Shown: piece by piece, positions 37,085-50,000 of the stretch
How positions within the stretch are numbered: the stretch's first letter is position 1
How the letters are laid out: each line of letters starts with the position of its first letter
Assembly: GCF_036588685.1 (NCBI RefSeq)
Contig: NC_086380.1
Location: 67,840,180 to 67,904,179, forward strand
Reading direction: 5' to 3'
DNA from: Mytilus trossulus
Lineage: Eukaryota; Mollusca; Bivalvia; Mytilida; Mytilidae
Length of the DNA: 64,000 nt
Translations under genes and position numbers: made by a program
Notes under the pieces: generated by a model
Databases searched by the model: none
What the model saw: the letters and a program-made list of their open reading frames with translations, nothing else
What the model was told of the DNA's origin: nothing

Positions 37085-37290
37085 AGGTTTCAAGAAAATG
37101 CCTGTACATTGTAACAGTTGGAAATTGACAGTTGTTATCTATTTGTTTGATGATTTTGAGCTTTTGATTTTTCCAATTGAGTACGGACTTTCCGTTTTGG
37201 ATTTTCTTCGAAGTACAATATTTTTATGTTTTTACTTTTTGATACACAAAAGAAATCGAGTACAAAAAAGACGTTTGGATTAAAGCGTAG
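37085..37290 (+). repeat. Interspersed repeat C
   Basis: Contains AAGAAAATGCCTGTAC, GACAGTTGTTATCTATTTG, TTTTGAGCTTTTGATTTTTC and GGACTTTCCGTTTTGGATTT. Also at 59823-60110, about 54690-54800, and inverted at about 15005-15140, 19510-19610, 30880-31010 and 47605-47710. Confidence 0.65.
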
Positions 37291-37994
37291 TCCCCAGGTC
37301 CCAATAGAAATGCTGCTGTTTTTGGTTATTGTGTCATTGACGAGTAACTCATGATCAAATATCCATATTTTCGTATTAATAAAATAAATTAACAAATGTC
37401 GAAATATTCTGGACTTAATTAATCTGTATTTGGGTAAGATGATGCAAGCATACGATTTTTATTGCGTTTAACACTTTGATAAGCAAATAATCTTCAACTA
37501 CATTATTAACATATTGTGTAAAATCGTTAATTATGAGCTATGAAAGTCGAGTGGTTCGAGCATTTTTCTGGGGACGTTTTAACAAATTTCAAAGAAATAT
37601 GTTTTACAGTGGGTTAGCTTTTATTAGTCTTCACTATCCTAAAGAGTAACAACTTTTGGTTATATTTATAACTAAGAATCTTCATTGAAGTTGAAGCACG
37701 AATGCAGTTGATTATTATATTGATGTGCCATTTGTATGCAAGAGTGACATTCCTTTGTATTATGTGCCGATTCGAAAACAAAGTTATGCGAGTATTGTCT
37801 CCCTTTAATAGGTTCATTCTTTTATAATTAAGTATAGGTTTCTAGTATATTTTTGAATGTTTACAAAATGTATCAATTCAATATATTTTAGTTATTAGTG
37901 TATACAAAAACATTGATGAACGAATATAATTTCATAAATTTGAAATGTTTAAAATGATTACATACCAATATTAAGAACCGTTCATCATTTTTTT

Positions 37995-38460
37995 TTATTA
38001 AATTGAGAAAGGAAATGGTGAATATGTCAAAGCGACAACCACCCGACCACAGAGCAAACAACAGCCGAAGGCAACCAATGGGTCTTCACTGTAGCGGGAA
38101 TTCCCGCACCCGTAGATGTCCTTCAGCTGGCCCCTAAAATATGCATAATAGTACAGGGATAATGGACGTCATACTAAACTCCGAATTATACACAAGAAAC
38201 TAAAATATAAAATCATACAAGACTAACAAAGGCCAGAGGCTCCAAAATTGCGGCGGGGTTAAACATGTTTATGAGATCTCAACCCTCCCCTATACCTCTA
38301 GCCAATGTAGAAAAGTAAAAGAATAACAATACGCACATTAAAATTCAGTTCAAGAGAAGTCCGAGTCCGATGTCAAAAGATGTAACAAAAGAAAATAAAT
38401 AAAATGACAATAATACATAAATAACAACAGACTACTAGCAGTTAACTGACATGCCAGCTC
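37995..38460 (-). repeat. Interspersed repeat B, unit 1 only
   Basis: Inverse of the 5000-5480 copy: GAATATGTCAAAGCGACAAC, AGCTGGCCCCTAAAATATG, GCGGCGGGGTTAAACATG, GAGATCTCAACCCTCCCCTA. No copy was seen at the corresponding place in unit 2 near 60.2-60.45 kb. Confidence 0.6.
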
Positions 38461-39602
38461 CAGACCTCAATTAAACTGATTGAAAGATTATGTCTTCATC
38501 ATATGAATATCAGGTACAATCCCTCCCGTTTGGGGTTTAGTATCATACTATCATAAAATATATGAGAAGACTATAAATGAAAGTCGAATAAATTAGCTCC
38601 CCTTCATGATAGAGTGATTGGGAAATTAACCAGAGTTGTCTAATATAAATCACTGAGAGGGACGAGCAATCAATTTTTAATTGTAGCTTACTTAACGTTT
38701 AACAATTTTCCACTATAAACGAAATATATTACTTTATACAAATATAAGAACTTTGTTAACTAAACTACAAATTTTATTAGATATTATAAATTTTGATTAC
38801 AATAGATAAATATGCTTCAAGTTTTTGTCATGGCCATGGTAATTAACGTTATACGTGAAAGTTATCATATTCTGCTGAATCATTGCGTGTTTGTTATCTT
38901 GTGAGATTGTCTGGGTTATTACTGGAAGAATTTAGCATTCTTACACAATTATTGGACGCAGATGTAGCCTACTCTTTAGAAGTTGTTGAACGGTACTTTA
39001 CCTAACCAGTTTGCAATGTTAATGTTAAAGAGGTGGGATCTCATTAGCCGATGTTAACGTTCTAGATAACTATATGTATGTATATGATACTTCCATTTAA
39101 ATAGGCAATTAGTCTGAATATAAAGTACGGAGTTTCAAATTATTTGCATAGATGAAAATTGGAACAATTAACACTGGACACTTTTCCTTAGAGATACATT
39201 GTCGTAAATATAGCCAAAACGTGCGGAATTACATGGGATTCAATAAATGCGTTGCTTTTCTGCTTTTATTATTAAATATATTTAGCATTATGATTTTATT
39301 TTATTATTATTTGGCCGTTTTGTGATTTTATTTCATTATTATCTGACCGTTTTGGATTTCTAATATGAGGGTTTAGATATGGAGTCTACATTTCTTTTTT
39401 ATTTAAATTACAATAAAATTGAGAATAAAAATGGGCAATGTGCCAAAGAGACAATAAATCAACCAAAGAGCAGAACGCAGCCGAAGGCCATCAATGAATC
39501 TCCAATACAGCGAGAAAATAAAACACACAGAGCCGTATTTCAACTAACCCCTTAACAAAAGCGTGTACTAGTTCAGTGATAATGGACGTCATACTAAACT
39601 CC

Positions 39603-39762
39603 AGTCATTTCCTATAATTTAATTTTAAAATCCATTTTAAATCGGAGTAAATCATGAAAACAACGTTGATGACGTCACGGTCACATGACAAAAGTATGTT
39701 TATGAGCTGATAAACAAAACAACGTCATCCAATCAGAAGACGCGTTACATCCAAAATTAAGT
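39603..39762. repeat. Foldback MITE, tail-only copy 4
   Basis: Only the non-palindromic part remains: AGTCATTTCCTATAATTTAA ... GTTGATGACGTCACGGTCAC ... AGACGCGTTACATCCAAAAT. Unit 2 lacks it at 61275 (ATTCCAGTTAGATATGAATG). Confidence 0.6.
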
Positions 39763-40499
39763 TATATATGAATGAAATTAAATTAAAATCATACAAGACT
39801 AAAAGTCCTTAATGCTTCTTCTTGTTCCAATTCTTATTACTATTTCCAAAAATGGCAAGAGTCAAGATCGATAATTTTCGAAAAAATCGATCAAAAATCT
39901 TTTGAAAAACTTTTATGAGTAACATGTAATTGTACTGATTCATTCTATAAACTATAATCTTTTTCGCTGTAGTTCTTCCACGATAAACACACGTGTTTAG
40001 TTGCTGTATATTAAAAATGTAATCGTTATTGCTAATCTTATAACTGTATATTTTATGTTTCCATGTTCTTTTGATGTACGCATTTTACAACCCTCATTAA
40101 TAATTTGAATTATTTACATATGTACAGGTATAGACATTATATATGTTAGTGCAGTGATACGGAATCATCAACTAAATGAAATTGCATCGGCATTTACGAT
40201 TAAATTCCAATAAATAGAAAGAAAAAAATAATAACCTCATACTTGCTTTCAATACTTGAATAAATACTAGCTTAATATATCAAAATATTAATAAAAAAGT
40301 ACTGTTTATGGAGCTTTTTTCAAGGTGCATGTTATCGAAAATAGTCATTTTATTGCAAGAATTGAAATGGAAAAAAACATAGAGCATATATCAAAATAAC
40401 ATCTGAGAAAATGCTGAATAATAATTCTTATGACATGTACTTTCAGAAAAAAATATTAGTGATGAGTAAACATAACAGGCGTCTACTTAACTGTTATAT

Positions 40500-40690
40500 A
40501 TAAATTCATCATAGATACTAGGACTAAATTTAGTATATACGCTAGACACGCGTTTCGTCTACAAAAGACTCATCAGTGATGCTCAAATCCAAAAAAGTAA
40601 AAAGGGCCAAATAAAGTACGAAGTTGAAAAGCATTGAGGTCAAAATTCTTTAAAGTTTTGCCAAATACAGCTAAGGTAATCTATGCGTTT
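40500..40690 (+). mobile_element. SINE-like element E, unit 1 only
   Basis: A good full-length copy: TTCATCATAGATACTAGG, CTAGACACGCGTTTCGTCTA, AAAGACTCATCAGTGATGCT, GTACGAAGTTGAAAAGCATT, GCTAAGGTAATCTATGC. In unit 2 (about 62018-62043) the flanks GCGTCCACTTAAGTGTTATA and GGTTAACTTGATCGG are adjacent. The core resembles broadly distributed SINE central domains, but a named family is not assigned. Confidence 0.7.
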
Positions 40691-42111
40691 AACATCATTG
40701 GAAGGCTCATGCATATATTATCAACTTTAATAAGAAAAGTTAGAAAAGTATAAATCATAGGCGCTTAATTATTAAACTAATTAGGACATTTAGTTGACAA
40801 ACTTACTTATTTAATATTATAAGATAAGTCATGCATCTTCTACCGAGGGCGTTGCTATAACTCTCCAACTGGAATTTAATTTTAAAATGCAGCAACCCTC
40901 GGTTATTATCTTCTAAAACATGATTAAGATTCATAAAAATTACAGAGATAACAAAACAGCCCTGAAAAAAAATATCAATTTGATAATTGGATATAATGCA
41001 AAACATAAAAATGTGATCTAATAAAATCAATATTATATTAACTTTGACCGCAAAAAAATCGGTTAATCATATTCAATACACATCCGTTAATGACATTGCT
41101 ATATTATCATATGTAATGAATCATTAACTCCTTGATTCATGTATATGTTTTTCTCACTTTCGATTTTACATTTTTTTATGATCCTTCAATGCTACATTTT
41201 ATTGTTATCCTTGAAAGTTCAACGCCAAACAATTGATAGAAAATCGGTTATTGTCTCTGCATGGTTATTCATTCATATTTGAATTGTCTAGATTCGGGTT
41301 GGCGAAATGTTTGATCTATGACATAGATATACATGAACTTGTCGTTTTTTGAGGACTCTATGTGTTCTTTTTTTTTTAATGATTATTCAATATGATATTT
41401 AAAATCTGAATATAAGTAGCTTGCAGTTGGCGCTATTTCAGAACAATTTTTTAATAATTATCCAACTGTGATAGTTTATCCATTTAAAACGTACTTTTAA
41501 TATTTATGTAAATATCTAATTAGGAAATGATAGAAAACAGATATTAAAATATACAACAAGTTAAAAGCTTGTTTCTGCATGAGTCACCATATTAATTAGT
41601 CAACTTTTACTGTAACAGTGGTTATATATTTATGTTCTTAATTGTGTATAATCTAACTTAAATAATGTTTACACAAATGGCTTTATTGTGGGTCTCAATG
41701 TGTGATAACATTCTAAGAGTAAACTATGTTTGAACTATCAGATTGTTAAACTTGTTCTAGCTGTATATATATCGATCGACATCAGTTTCACTGAAATTCA
41801 TATTTATTGTTTTCTTCAAAAGTACAGTCCCCATTTCAATCTCATAAATAATTTATTCGGAATTCAAAGAATCTTTTTCAAAGCAGGATACGACATAACA
41901 CTGCAAATTTGAAAACATGATAACAAGGATGTAGCCTTTTATTTATGTTAAAATCTTTAACATGATTATATGCATTTATTATCATTTGAGATTGGAAATT
42001 TTGAACAGAGGGTATTATATTGTTCCGTTATAGATCCACCCAAATAACATCTTCGGTAGCAAAGAGTTACGATATAGTTCCTTCCTCTCGTAACTTCTGG
42101 AACGAGCAGAT

Positions 42112-42374
42112 AGTTGATGAATGAATCAAAACCCACGGCTATCGACTGAGTTGATAGTTGGTGACTGGATCAAAACTCACGGCTATCGACTGGGTTGATA
42201 GTTGGTGACTGGATCAAAACCCACGGCTATCGACTGAGTTGATAGTTGGTGACTGGATCAAAACCCACGGCTTTCGACTGAGTTGATAGTTGGTGACTGG
42301 ATTAAAACCCACGGATATCGACTGAGTTGATAGAAGGTGACTGGATCAAAACTTACGGCTAGCGACTGAGTTGC
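42112..42374 (+). repeat. 44-bp minisatellite, about six copies
   Basis: Unit GATAGTTGGTGACTGGATCA, then AAACCCACGGCTATCGACTG, then AGTT, repeated with few changes. Not seen at the corresponding place in unit 2. Confidence 0.85.
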
Positions 42375-42409
42375 CTAATCATGGAATCATAGATTATAAA
42401 TATTTGTCA

Positions 42410-42680
42410 GTGTACGTAACTATGGAAGTATCATTTGAACTTATTAATGTGTGGTGTAACTTACATATAAAAAAGTGTACAACGTAACTATGGAAGTATC
42501 ATTTGAACTTCTTAATGTGTGGTGTAACTCACATATAAAAAAGTGTACAACGTAACTATGGAAGTATCATTTGAACTTCTTAGTGTGTGGTGTAACTCAC
42601 ATATAAAAAAGTGTACGTAACTATGGAAGTATCATTTGAACTTCTTCATATGCGTGGTGTAACACACATATAAAATTAAA
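42410..42680 (+). repeat. 68-bp minisatellite, about four copies
   Basis: Unit contains CGTAACTATGGAAGTATCAT, TTGAACTTCTTAATGTGTGG, TGTAACTCACATATAAAAAA and GT. Unit 2 has a single diverged trace near 63100-63130 (AACTTCTTCG, GTAACTCACATAA). Confidence 0.85.
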
Positions 42681-43713
42681 TTGTAATATATAAATAAATG
42701 CATATTAAAATGTCAGAAAATTTGGAATTTATTTGTATTAGCTTAATAATTAAAAGACATGCATGCAAGGCTAAACGAGCTAGTTGTACTGCTTCCTAGT
42801 GAGATTACATGCAGTTAATGTTTTCTGACAATCCAATTGATTATTTTATTCTAATTCCCAATACACTGGTTGTATTAGTCATGTAAGTGTAAATTCTTTG
42901 GCCAAAACACTTTTGCTAAAAGATACCTAACACACAGGTAGTTTACTTTACGATTACGTACAGTACTTTGTTTATAAAAAGTAAATTAAGTATCTGTTAG
43001 GGGTGAGCCTTTGCTCAAAGGGTTAAATAAGTTGCCAATTTTAGTTGGAATAGACCAGTTTTCACATGGTTATCACTCAAGACAGTGAAATTTCTGCTTG
43101 TACTATCACTGTTTTTGTTACCTTATCAATGATATTTATATCAAAATACCATAATTTCGAATACAAGTTATTAGAACCGTGTCGGTAAAATAAATGAGAC
43201 AAAATGTAAAATTTCGCGAGACTGAAAATATGCGAAAATTAATCATTGTAGTATTAATAATGTATTGATTATATATTTAATTTTTAAATGTCACTGTTCC
43301 AATTCATTTCTTTTTCATTCTAGGTCTTCAATACAACCTTTCAAATCAGACATTGGGTATTTTATCTTCACAAACCTTTAATGTTTGCTGGTCAAATCCA
43401 AGGGAATTGTGAATACAGGCACATCAAATTCAATTCGCTTTTTACAGAATCTAAAGGACTATGGGTAAGCTCATTGTCTGTACACCAAAATGACAATAAC
43501 GTTACGTCATTTGATAAATGTCAATGGTTTAGAACACTTTAGAACAAACCAAAACCTTTAAGTGTAGGCTTTTGAAAATATTACCCAGTACGCATTAAAT
43601 TCGTACACAGCGAATCAAACCTTTGTAAAGTCGCTGAACATGAACCCTTGTTCTAGGCCGATGAATACAACTATCACAAGCACGAACAGACATTTTGTGT
43701 CTTTAACTAGTTA

Positions 43714-43890
43714 TCAAAGGTACCAGGATTTCATTTAGTACGCCAGACGCGCGTTTCATCTACACAAGACTCATCAATGACGATCAGATCAAAATAGTTG
43801 TAAAGCCAAACAAGTACAAAGTTGAAAAGCAATGAGGGTCCAAAATTCCAAAAAGTTGTGAAAATTCGGCTAAGGTAATCTATTCCTGGG
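43714..43890 (+). repeat. SINE-like repeat E
   Basis: TACCAGGATTTCATTTAGTA, CGCCAGACGCGCGTTTCATC, AAGACTCATCAATGACGATC, ACAAGTACAAAGTTGAAAAG, GGCTAAGGTAATCTATTCC. Confidence 0.7.
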
Positions 43891-44134
43891 ATAAGAAAAT
43901 CCTTATTTGTTTTAAACATCTAAATTCTTGCATGGCATTTTTCCGTTGATGACATCTATACATTTAACATATCAACTTGGAGTTTTTATGTTGGTCGAAT
44001 AACGATATGAGGATAACTATCCCCACCATGCATCATTCGATGTATATACTTAACAACATAATTTTCGTTTTGAAATTGATGGTTCTCATTGCATTCTGGG
44101 AAAAATAAATTCCATGATTTGGTTCATCCTCAAC

Positions 44135-44263
44135 TGTGGGACAATATTCAGCTCCGCACGTGGAGTTTGTTGAGAAGTTATGATAATAGGGAACGTGAAG
44201 GGTTTCGTTTTCACCTAAAACAAGCGTTGTTATTAAGTTTCCCCAAACATTTCTTAAAATGAC
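44135..44263 (-). pseudogene. UNC93-like internal exon (WGNLI), unit 1
   Basis: On the - strand 43 codons read VILRNVWGNLITTLVLGENE ... TCGAEYCPT. The WGNLIS-S-LV segment and a following CG..xC(P) pair are characteristic of UNC93A-like proteins. The proposed acceptor (TTGGTACAG, exon from 44263) and donor (ACA then GTTGAG, 44134) are weak. The upstream sequence through the acceptor matches repeat C (CCTGACTTGGTACAGG), so the true exon could start later, at TTTTAAG near 44255. No intact downstream exons in unit 1 match it, so it is filed as part of a pseudogene. The paralogue in unit 2 would lie just beyond the window. Confidence 0.6.
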
Positions 44264-45680
44264 CTGTACCAAGTCAGGAAAATGGCAGTTTTTATCTAAT
44301 AGTTTCTGTGTTGCATTGTCGTTTGTTTTTTGTTGCACCTCAGTGTTTCTGTTATGTTTGGTTTTAAAATAAGCACATGTTGGATCTATTGTCACAATGT
44401 GATGATTTTGTGCATTAATTGGACCAAACAGCTTTAGGAAACCCTTGACCACTACGTATAATTCAACGTGTTCTGTAACATAAAGTTGCCAATGATTATA
44501 TTGAATCGCTTGAGAAAAATACTTCTTGGATCCTGGATGACGCCAAAGAAAAAATATGCTTGAACTGATTACCGAAAACTTGTTACGTTACAACACAAAA
44601 TAATGCATACTTTTAAGTGTAATTTTTCATGTGATGTTCCAAAATGAAGTTATGTTGTATTAATAGCAATATCACATCTATTTCTTTTTGAAATGTGTAG
44701 TATTTTGGTCTCATTAAAAAGAACATCAAAATCTTAGGACCAAATTTTATCCTCCTTGAATTTGGTCCTGAAATGGTTTTGTTAAGTCTATCTACGAGGG
44801 ACAAAATATACCAGAGTCACAGTCAAGCTATTGGCACTTTAGATTTTAATGGTTTTAATGGTTTCGACAGCTGATTTAATTTTCTTTTTTTTCAGAATTT
44901 TTGTTAAGTTAACGTAATAAGTTTCCCAAACGTCATATTCGACAACGGTGAACGATCTTTGTATTTCTTTTATTTTTTTAAGTTCTATTTATTGAATGAA
45001 AGGAGAAATAGACTGCAAGTCAATTCAAGAGCAGCACAACTTTACAACACCATAGACAGAAAAACACAACCAGAGATATCGGGCACATTAAAGACCAACT
45101 ATTGTCTACACAATAGACATAGGAACATATTATACATGTACTACTATTTTGGAATATTATTACCGAGGATGTTATATCCTAGGAAAATATAACATAAGCT
45201 GTATTTTGTAAAATTGTTTGGGATTGTAGGTCCTCAGTGCTCTACAACTTTGTACTTTATTTTTGATTTTTTGATTCGAGCAACGCTGATGAGTCTTAAA
45301 TTGTAGTAAATAGAAACACAATACTTGAGCACAACTTTTCAATCCCAGTATCTTTGATTAAAATATATCAATTCAATCATGTCCATAACAAGAGTGTTTG
45401 CCCCATGTTGTACATGTGTATCCTTATTTGTGTCACATGTTTTTTGGTTGTAACAAGGTTATGATATTTAAATGTGTTCCTCATAATTGCAACACTGCCG
45501 GTTGTTTTTAGGGATTAAAGTTTTTGAACTTACTCGACTTCCCTTCATTCCAATTAAAAATGTTGTTACAATATCATCTAAACACTACATTAGTTTTAAC
45601 TTCAACCCATGTGTAGTGTTCTTACCACTATACATGATGCTTTACGTGGTACATCGTGTAAAAATCTCACATTCTTAAAA
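44264..45680. other. Right end of unit 1, no gene recognised
   Basis: AT-rich. An inverted SINE-like E fragment is at about 45240-45310 (TTCGAGCAACGCTGATGAGT). The duplication junction should lie between about 44.3 and 45.7 kb, but the breakpoint cannot be fixed by eye. Confidence 0.4.
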
Positions 45681-45974
45681 TTTTATCATTATGCTAAAAC
45701 TAAATTTGCAATCTCTTAAGCTCATCGGTAATGTTGAAAGCAGAAAGTTATGGTTGCACTAGTACTTCATATGCCAGTCTTTTTTCATGTCGTCTAACTT
45801 TTATGGTTTTCAAAGTGAGAAGTCTCTACTTTTAAAGAGCATGTGTTCTGGGTTTAGAAATAAGTTACGTGTTGTTCACTTCCACCAATCAAAAGTATCC
45901 GTGACTCACTTTGGAAGACCCTAATAACAATCCTTCTAATATCCGTTAATGCAATTCTCCTAGTTTGTATATAT

Positions 45975-46310
45975 TTAAAAGAACATAAGGTATGATTGCC
46001 AATTAGACAACTCTCCACATGAGACCAAAAAGACACAGAAATTACCAACTATAGGTCACTGTTCGGCCTTCAACAACGAATAAAGCCCATACCGCATAGT
46101 TAGCTATTAACGGTCCCGAGAAAACTAACGGCCTAATTTATGTACAAAAATTAACAAAAAACAAATATGTAACACATACACAAACGACAACCACTGAATC
46201 ACAGGCTCCTGGCTTGTACATACATAGAGAATGTGGAATGGTTAAACATGTTAGCGGGATCCTAACCCCTCTAACCCGGATAGAGGTGTCAGAGTATAAC
46301 ATAAGAACGA
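45975..46310 (+). repeat. Repeat A variant
   Basis: AGGTATGATTGCCAATTAGA, CAACTCTCCACATGAGACCA, AACTATAGGTCACTGTTCGG, AACGACAACCACTGAATCAC. The sister copy is at 55500-55875 (ACTCTCCACAAGAGACCAAA). Confidence 0.65.
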
Positions 46311-46862
46311 ACTATAAAAATCAGTTGAGAAGTTGTGTATGTTACCTTGATTTGCGATATTTGATCACCAGTAAACTTCTACTGCCGTGACTGCAACTAT
46401 GTGGTTTATTTTTCTTTCTTTGTTATTGATACCTAACTAGTTATAAAGAACACCAAATTTAAGGCTAAATTTTACAAATGTCTAAAACATGCCACAGAAA
46501 TGAATGCAGGAGGTATGAGACAGGGATTATAATAAATGTATTCAAAATAGGTGGACTTTAAGGAGTTATTAACGTATTAGATCATACATTGGCCATGCGT
46601 ACTAGTGTCAAAACTAGGTTTATTGCGCTCTTCTTTACATCTGATGTTCTTTTTTTATAAAATTTGTATAAAATGGCAAATAATAAGACATTCTAGTTAG
46701 TCATGAGATTCAATTTCATTTGACATAACATATCGCTATTTGAATATTGAATTGTGAAGTTGTTTCAACATTCAATTCAATACATCTTCTAACAATGCTT
46801 ATAATAGCAGTGTTTCACATCACATTTTCAACGTCATTCTAACTTCTAAATTAATAGAATAG

Positions 46863-46868
46863 TTTATT
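46863..46868 (-). promoter_or_regulatory. Candidate poly(A) signal of UNC93-like gene
   Basis: AATAAA on the - strand about 220 bases after the stop at 47088. Its position is conserved in the unit 1 relic. Confidence 0.45.
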
Positions 46869-47087
46869 ATGCGTCATTTCCACGTTAACAAATAACGTTG
46901 TACGAATTTTGAGTATCTGCTGTATAGTTCTTTGGTTTTGTTTTCGTTATTACAGGTAATCTTAATACGTTAATTGTGTTTTCTTGAAATTCTAATAAAT
47001 TGTTTGACTTCTGGTTTCATCATAAAAATGATTTACAATTAAGCATTAATATAATGCAGATTAAAGGTGAACAGTTAGCTAAACATA

Positions 47088-50000
47088 TTATAATGCAACA
47101 ATATCTTTTATGTGTTGACTTTGTAACTGAACTTTCATTTCGATGACACAATAGCATATAAGTCCAATGATTAATACTACGGCCAAAATTAATACTTTTG
47201 TTTCAACACACAGGAAGTAGCTGTATCCAAACGAAATTGCACATCCGGTGGCGTAGAACATCCGGTATGAGGCAAAAGCTGCTTCCTGTTTATGCATGAA
47301 AATTATTCCGAATAAAGCTGAAAAATAAAAATTACAATACTCAGTTTTTCAATGCGAGTCATACAAAAGGATTCATCAATGCAAACTAGGGTTTAACTAC
47401 TCCCTTTAATATTGACATTTAAGATATAAATAAAGTCATGTCAAGTTTTGTTTTGTGAACATGGAACAAACTATGTTCTCCGATGGGTGGTCCTATTACT
47501 AAATAATCTAAATTCATTATAAGTACTTTTCAATTTGTAAAATAAATAGAATGACCACTTCATTCTGTTATAAATATATAAAGAAACAAGTAAAATAGTT
47601 AAAATACCGTACTCAAGGAAAAATTCAAATCGGAATCTCATCAAATGACAAAAAAATAAGCTCAAACACGCCAAAAGCCTGAACAAAAACAAACCAGACA
47701 TAATGGGTAAAAATGTAAAAATGGGGATATAGCAGTCAACAGTGTGTTATAATCACTATTAAAAGAAACGATATGTTTGTAAAACTCAATGTTTTTTTAA
47801 TATCTTGTCCTTTTTCTTGCTTGGTTACCATAAACCCGGGTCACGCTATACAATGTGTTTTAAATGACGTCAATTTAAAGACACATTGATAAATAAACAA
47901 GACACGTGCTATTAAAATAACTGTTTCTTTTTTTATAAACATAAACACCTTTTTGTATATCTAAAAGTTGTTAAAAATTTTAATTTATGGGTCCAACAAA
48001 GCTGCTTTTTCATATCTACTTTCGTATGATCTTTAGGAAAGCAGATAGTAAAAAAAGTTACTGCATGGCATAGATAGATATATACCTTGATTGAGTTATA
48101 GGACATTGATGCGCATATAACAGGTCAATTTCGTTAAATACATATAAACCACACTCTTTAATCTTTTCTGATAATGTTAAATAGAACTTAATGCATGACC
48201 TTTTCGCTTAATCCATTTCCTTTTTTTTTCAATCTTTAAGCTGAGAATAGAGATTAGGTTTAGATTTTTATCAGAGTGGATTTAATATGATTCCTTCAAA
48301 GGTTGATAATACTGTTTACATAAGACATTGATTCATGAAAGGGTAAATTAACATTGCAAGTTCAGTCACCTGACTTATGCTGTTAGTAGTAAGAAACCCC
48401 CGATGAGATGATAATGCTTTTGCTTAATTTAATATATTTAATAAAGTACATTGCCCTTCTACAATTCTGCTTAAGAGAGACGATACAAATCAAAGGGATA
48501 CGGAACCTCCTAAGGTAAACACAAACTGACAAACTGACAGTGATGTGGCAAAAAACAAACCCGACAAAACGCACAGAGCAGAACACAAAATACAACATTA
48601 AAATCTTACGACTCAGCAAAACAAACCCTACTGGGATGAATTCATGTGCTCATGGAGGATAAGCTGATCATTTTCCACTATAGTCCGGCGGCTTCATGAA
48701 CAATTGTGCAGAACGTGTTACAAGAATGAAACTTGACACAAACCTTCCTCTAGTATTTTTCGATCTCTTAGCTGGTAGACTAGACTTTTAATTGTCCCTT
48801 TGGTATCGTATGCCTTATTTTGACAATACCTCTTAAGTCATAGTCCAGCGGATATCAGAATAATTGATCACTTTATGGTAAAAGCATGAAACTTGGCATA
48901 GTGAAAGATTAAGGGGTATAGACAAAAATCAGATATGGAGCCACGAAAAAAAAATCCAATATGGCCGCCAAATTCAAGATGGCCGACATAAGTATAACAT
49001 AATTCGCTTGATGAAGTCTTTCAATTTTAATGAGTTCAGAAGATGTCACAAACTTGAGGAAATACAATAAAGATATGTCAATTATTATTTTTGAAAACCT
49101 TATAGTACAGAAATCTTCAAAATGGCGCGTCAAAATGTCTAAGTTTGATAGTATTTGTATGTATACACCATCATTGTGTGATAGAAAGTTACCAAATCCG
49201 TGAAACTGATCATTTGATATCGACAAAGACAAAGACAATGTATCATTAATACCTAGGTGCATAGATAATGTTTTCAAAATGGCGGCAATATTCAAAATGG
49301 CGTCGTTTAACAAGTCCAAATTTGACTTTGTTTTTAAATATGGTATAAAAATGTTTAAAAAATAATGAATCATTTATTTCAATACAAACACGTATGTACA
49401 AACGCATTATTTTTTAATGTAACAGGTGACATTAACTATGAAATAAAAATGACTGATACAACTAAAAATGGCGTCTTTGACGAGTTCTTATTTTTCACAT
49501 TTACAGGTAATGCCCTTAATTTTCCTGAAATAAAAAGAAACAAAAACTTATGCAGTATTGAATCAGTACACAGAGTACTTTGTTTTAGAAACGAGATAAG
49601 AAATAAAAAAAAAACATTCACAATTAACTATTAATCGTAACAACAGTATAAAATTATATTTAAACTATGATACAAATGCAGGAAAATCAAAAGAAAGCAC
49701 AGTCTCAATCAGTTTCTCTTCCGCAGTCCGGTAAGCAGTTGCATGATGCTGTGCATTTTAATGCTGCTTTCAAGAATTTACATGCTCCTCGACATCCTTT
49801 CTTACAGCCACAGTAGATGAGCTCTTGGCATTATATTGAAGCTTCAGCAAGCACGAACCAAAATGGTACCCAATTACCATCAAGTTTTTACTAACCAAAT
49901 AAATCTGGTGATGGCATACTTGGATTTGCAACTAAACAATTGCCCCAAATAACACTACATTGGTAAGCTGTACGTTGCGTATGTTAAATGAAAAAGTGCA

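Larger units (their letters stand above)
29560..45680. repeat. Tandem segmental duplication, unit 1
   Basis: Colinear with 45680 to the right edge of the window. Matching blocks: 29570-29700 with 45690-45815; 30110-31770 with 46560-48366; 33245-33870 with 48385-48817; 33885-37970 with 55985-60150; 38830-43260 with 60490-63960. Example pair: ATAGGACATTGATGCGCATA at 31425 and 48102. Divergence looks like 10-15 percent plus many indels. It carries remnants of a UNC93-like gene. Confidence 0.75.

Noticed and set aside
40812..40975. Exon-like stretch on the - strand (TTTTTTTCAG acceptor, AATAA/GTAAGT donor, reading GCFVISVIFMNLNHVL...), lying in the right order for a UNC93-like exon
   Set aside because: The unit 2 copy (about 62165-62330) keeps the splice-like ends but its frame is broken by an insertion and stops, and its phase does not fit the next exon. 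Similarity to UNC93 is only suggestive.
45854..46048. Short - strand open frame
   Set aside because: It is the reverse reading of a repeat A variant.
48909..49373. 154-codon open stretch on the - strand at the left end of the transposon
   Set aside because: It lies over the inverted end and subterminal repeats, has no recognisable domain and is upstream-less; better explained as repeat sequence.
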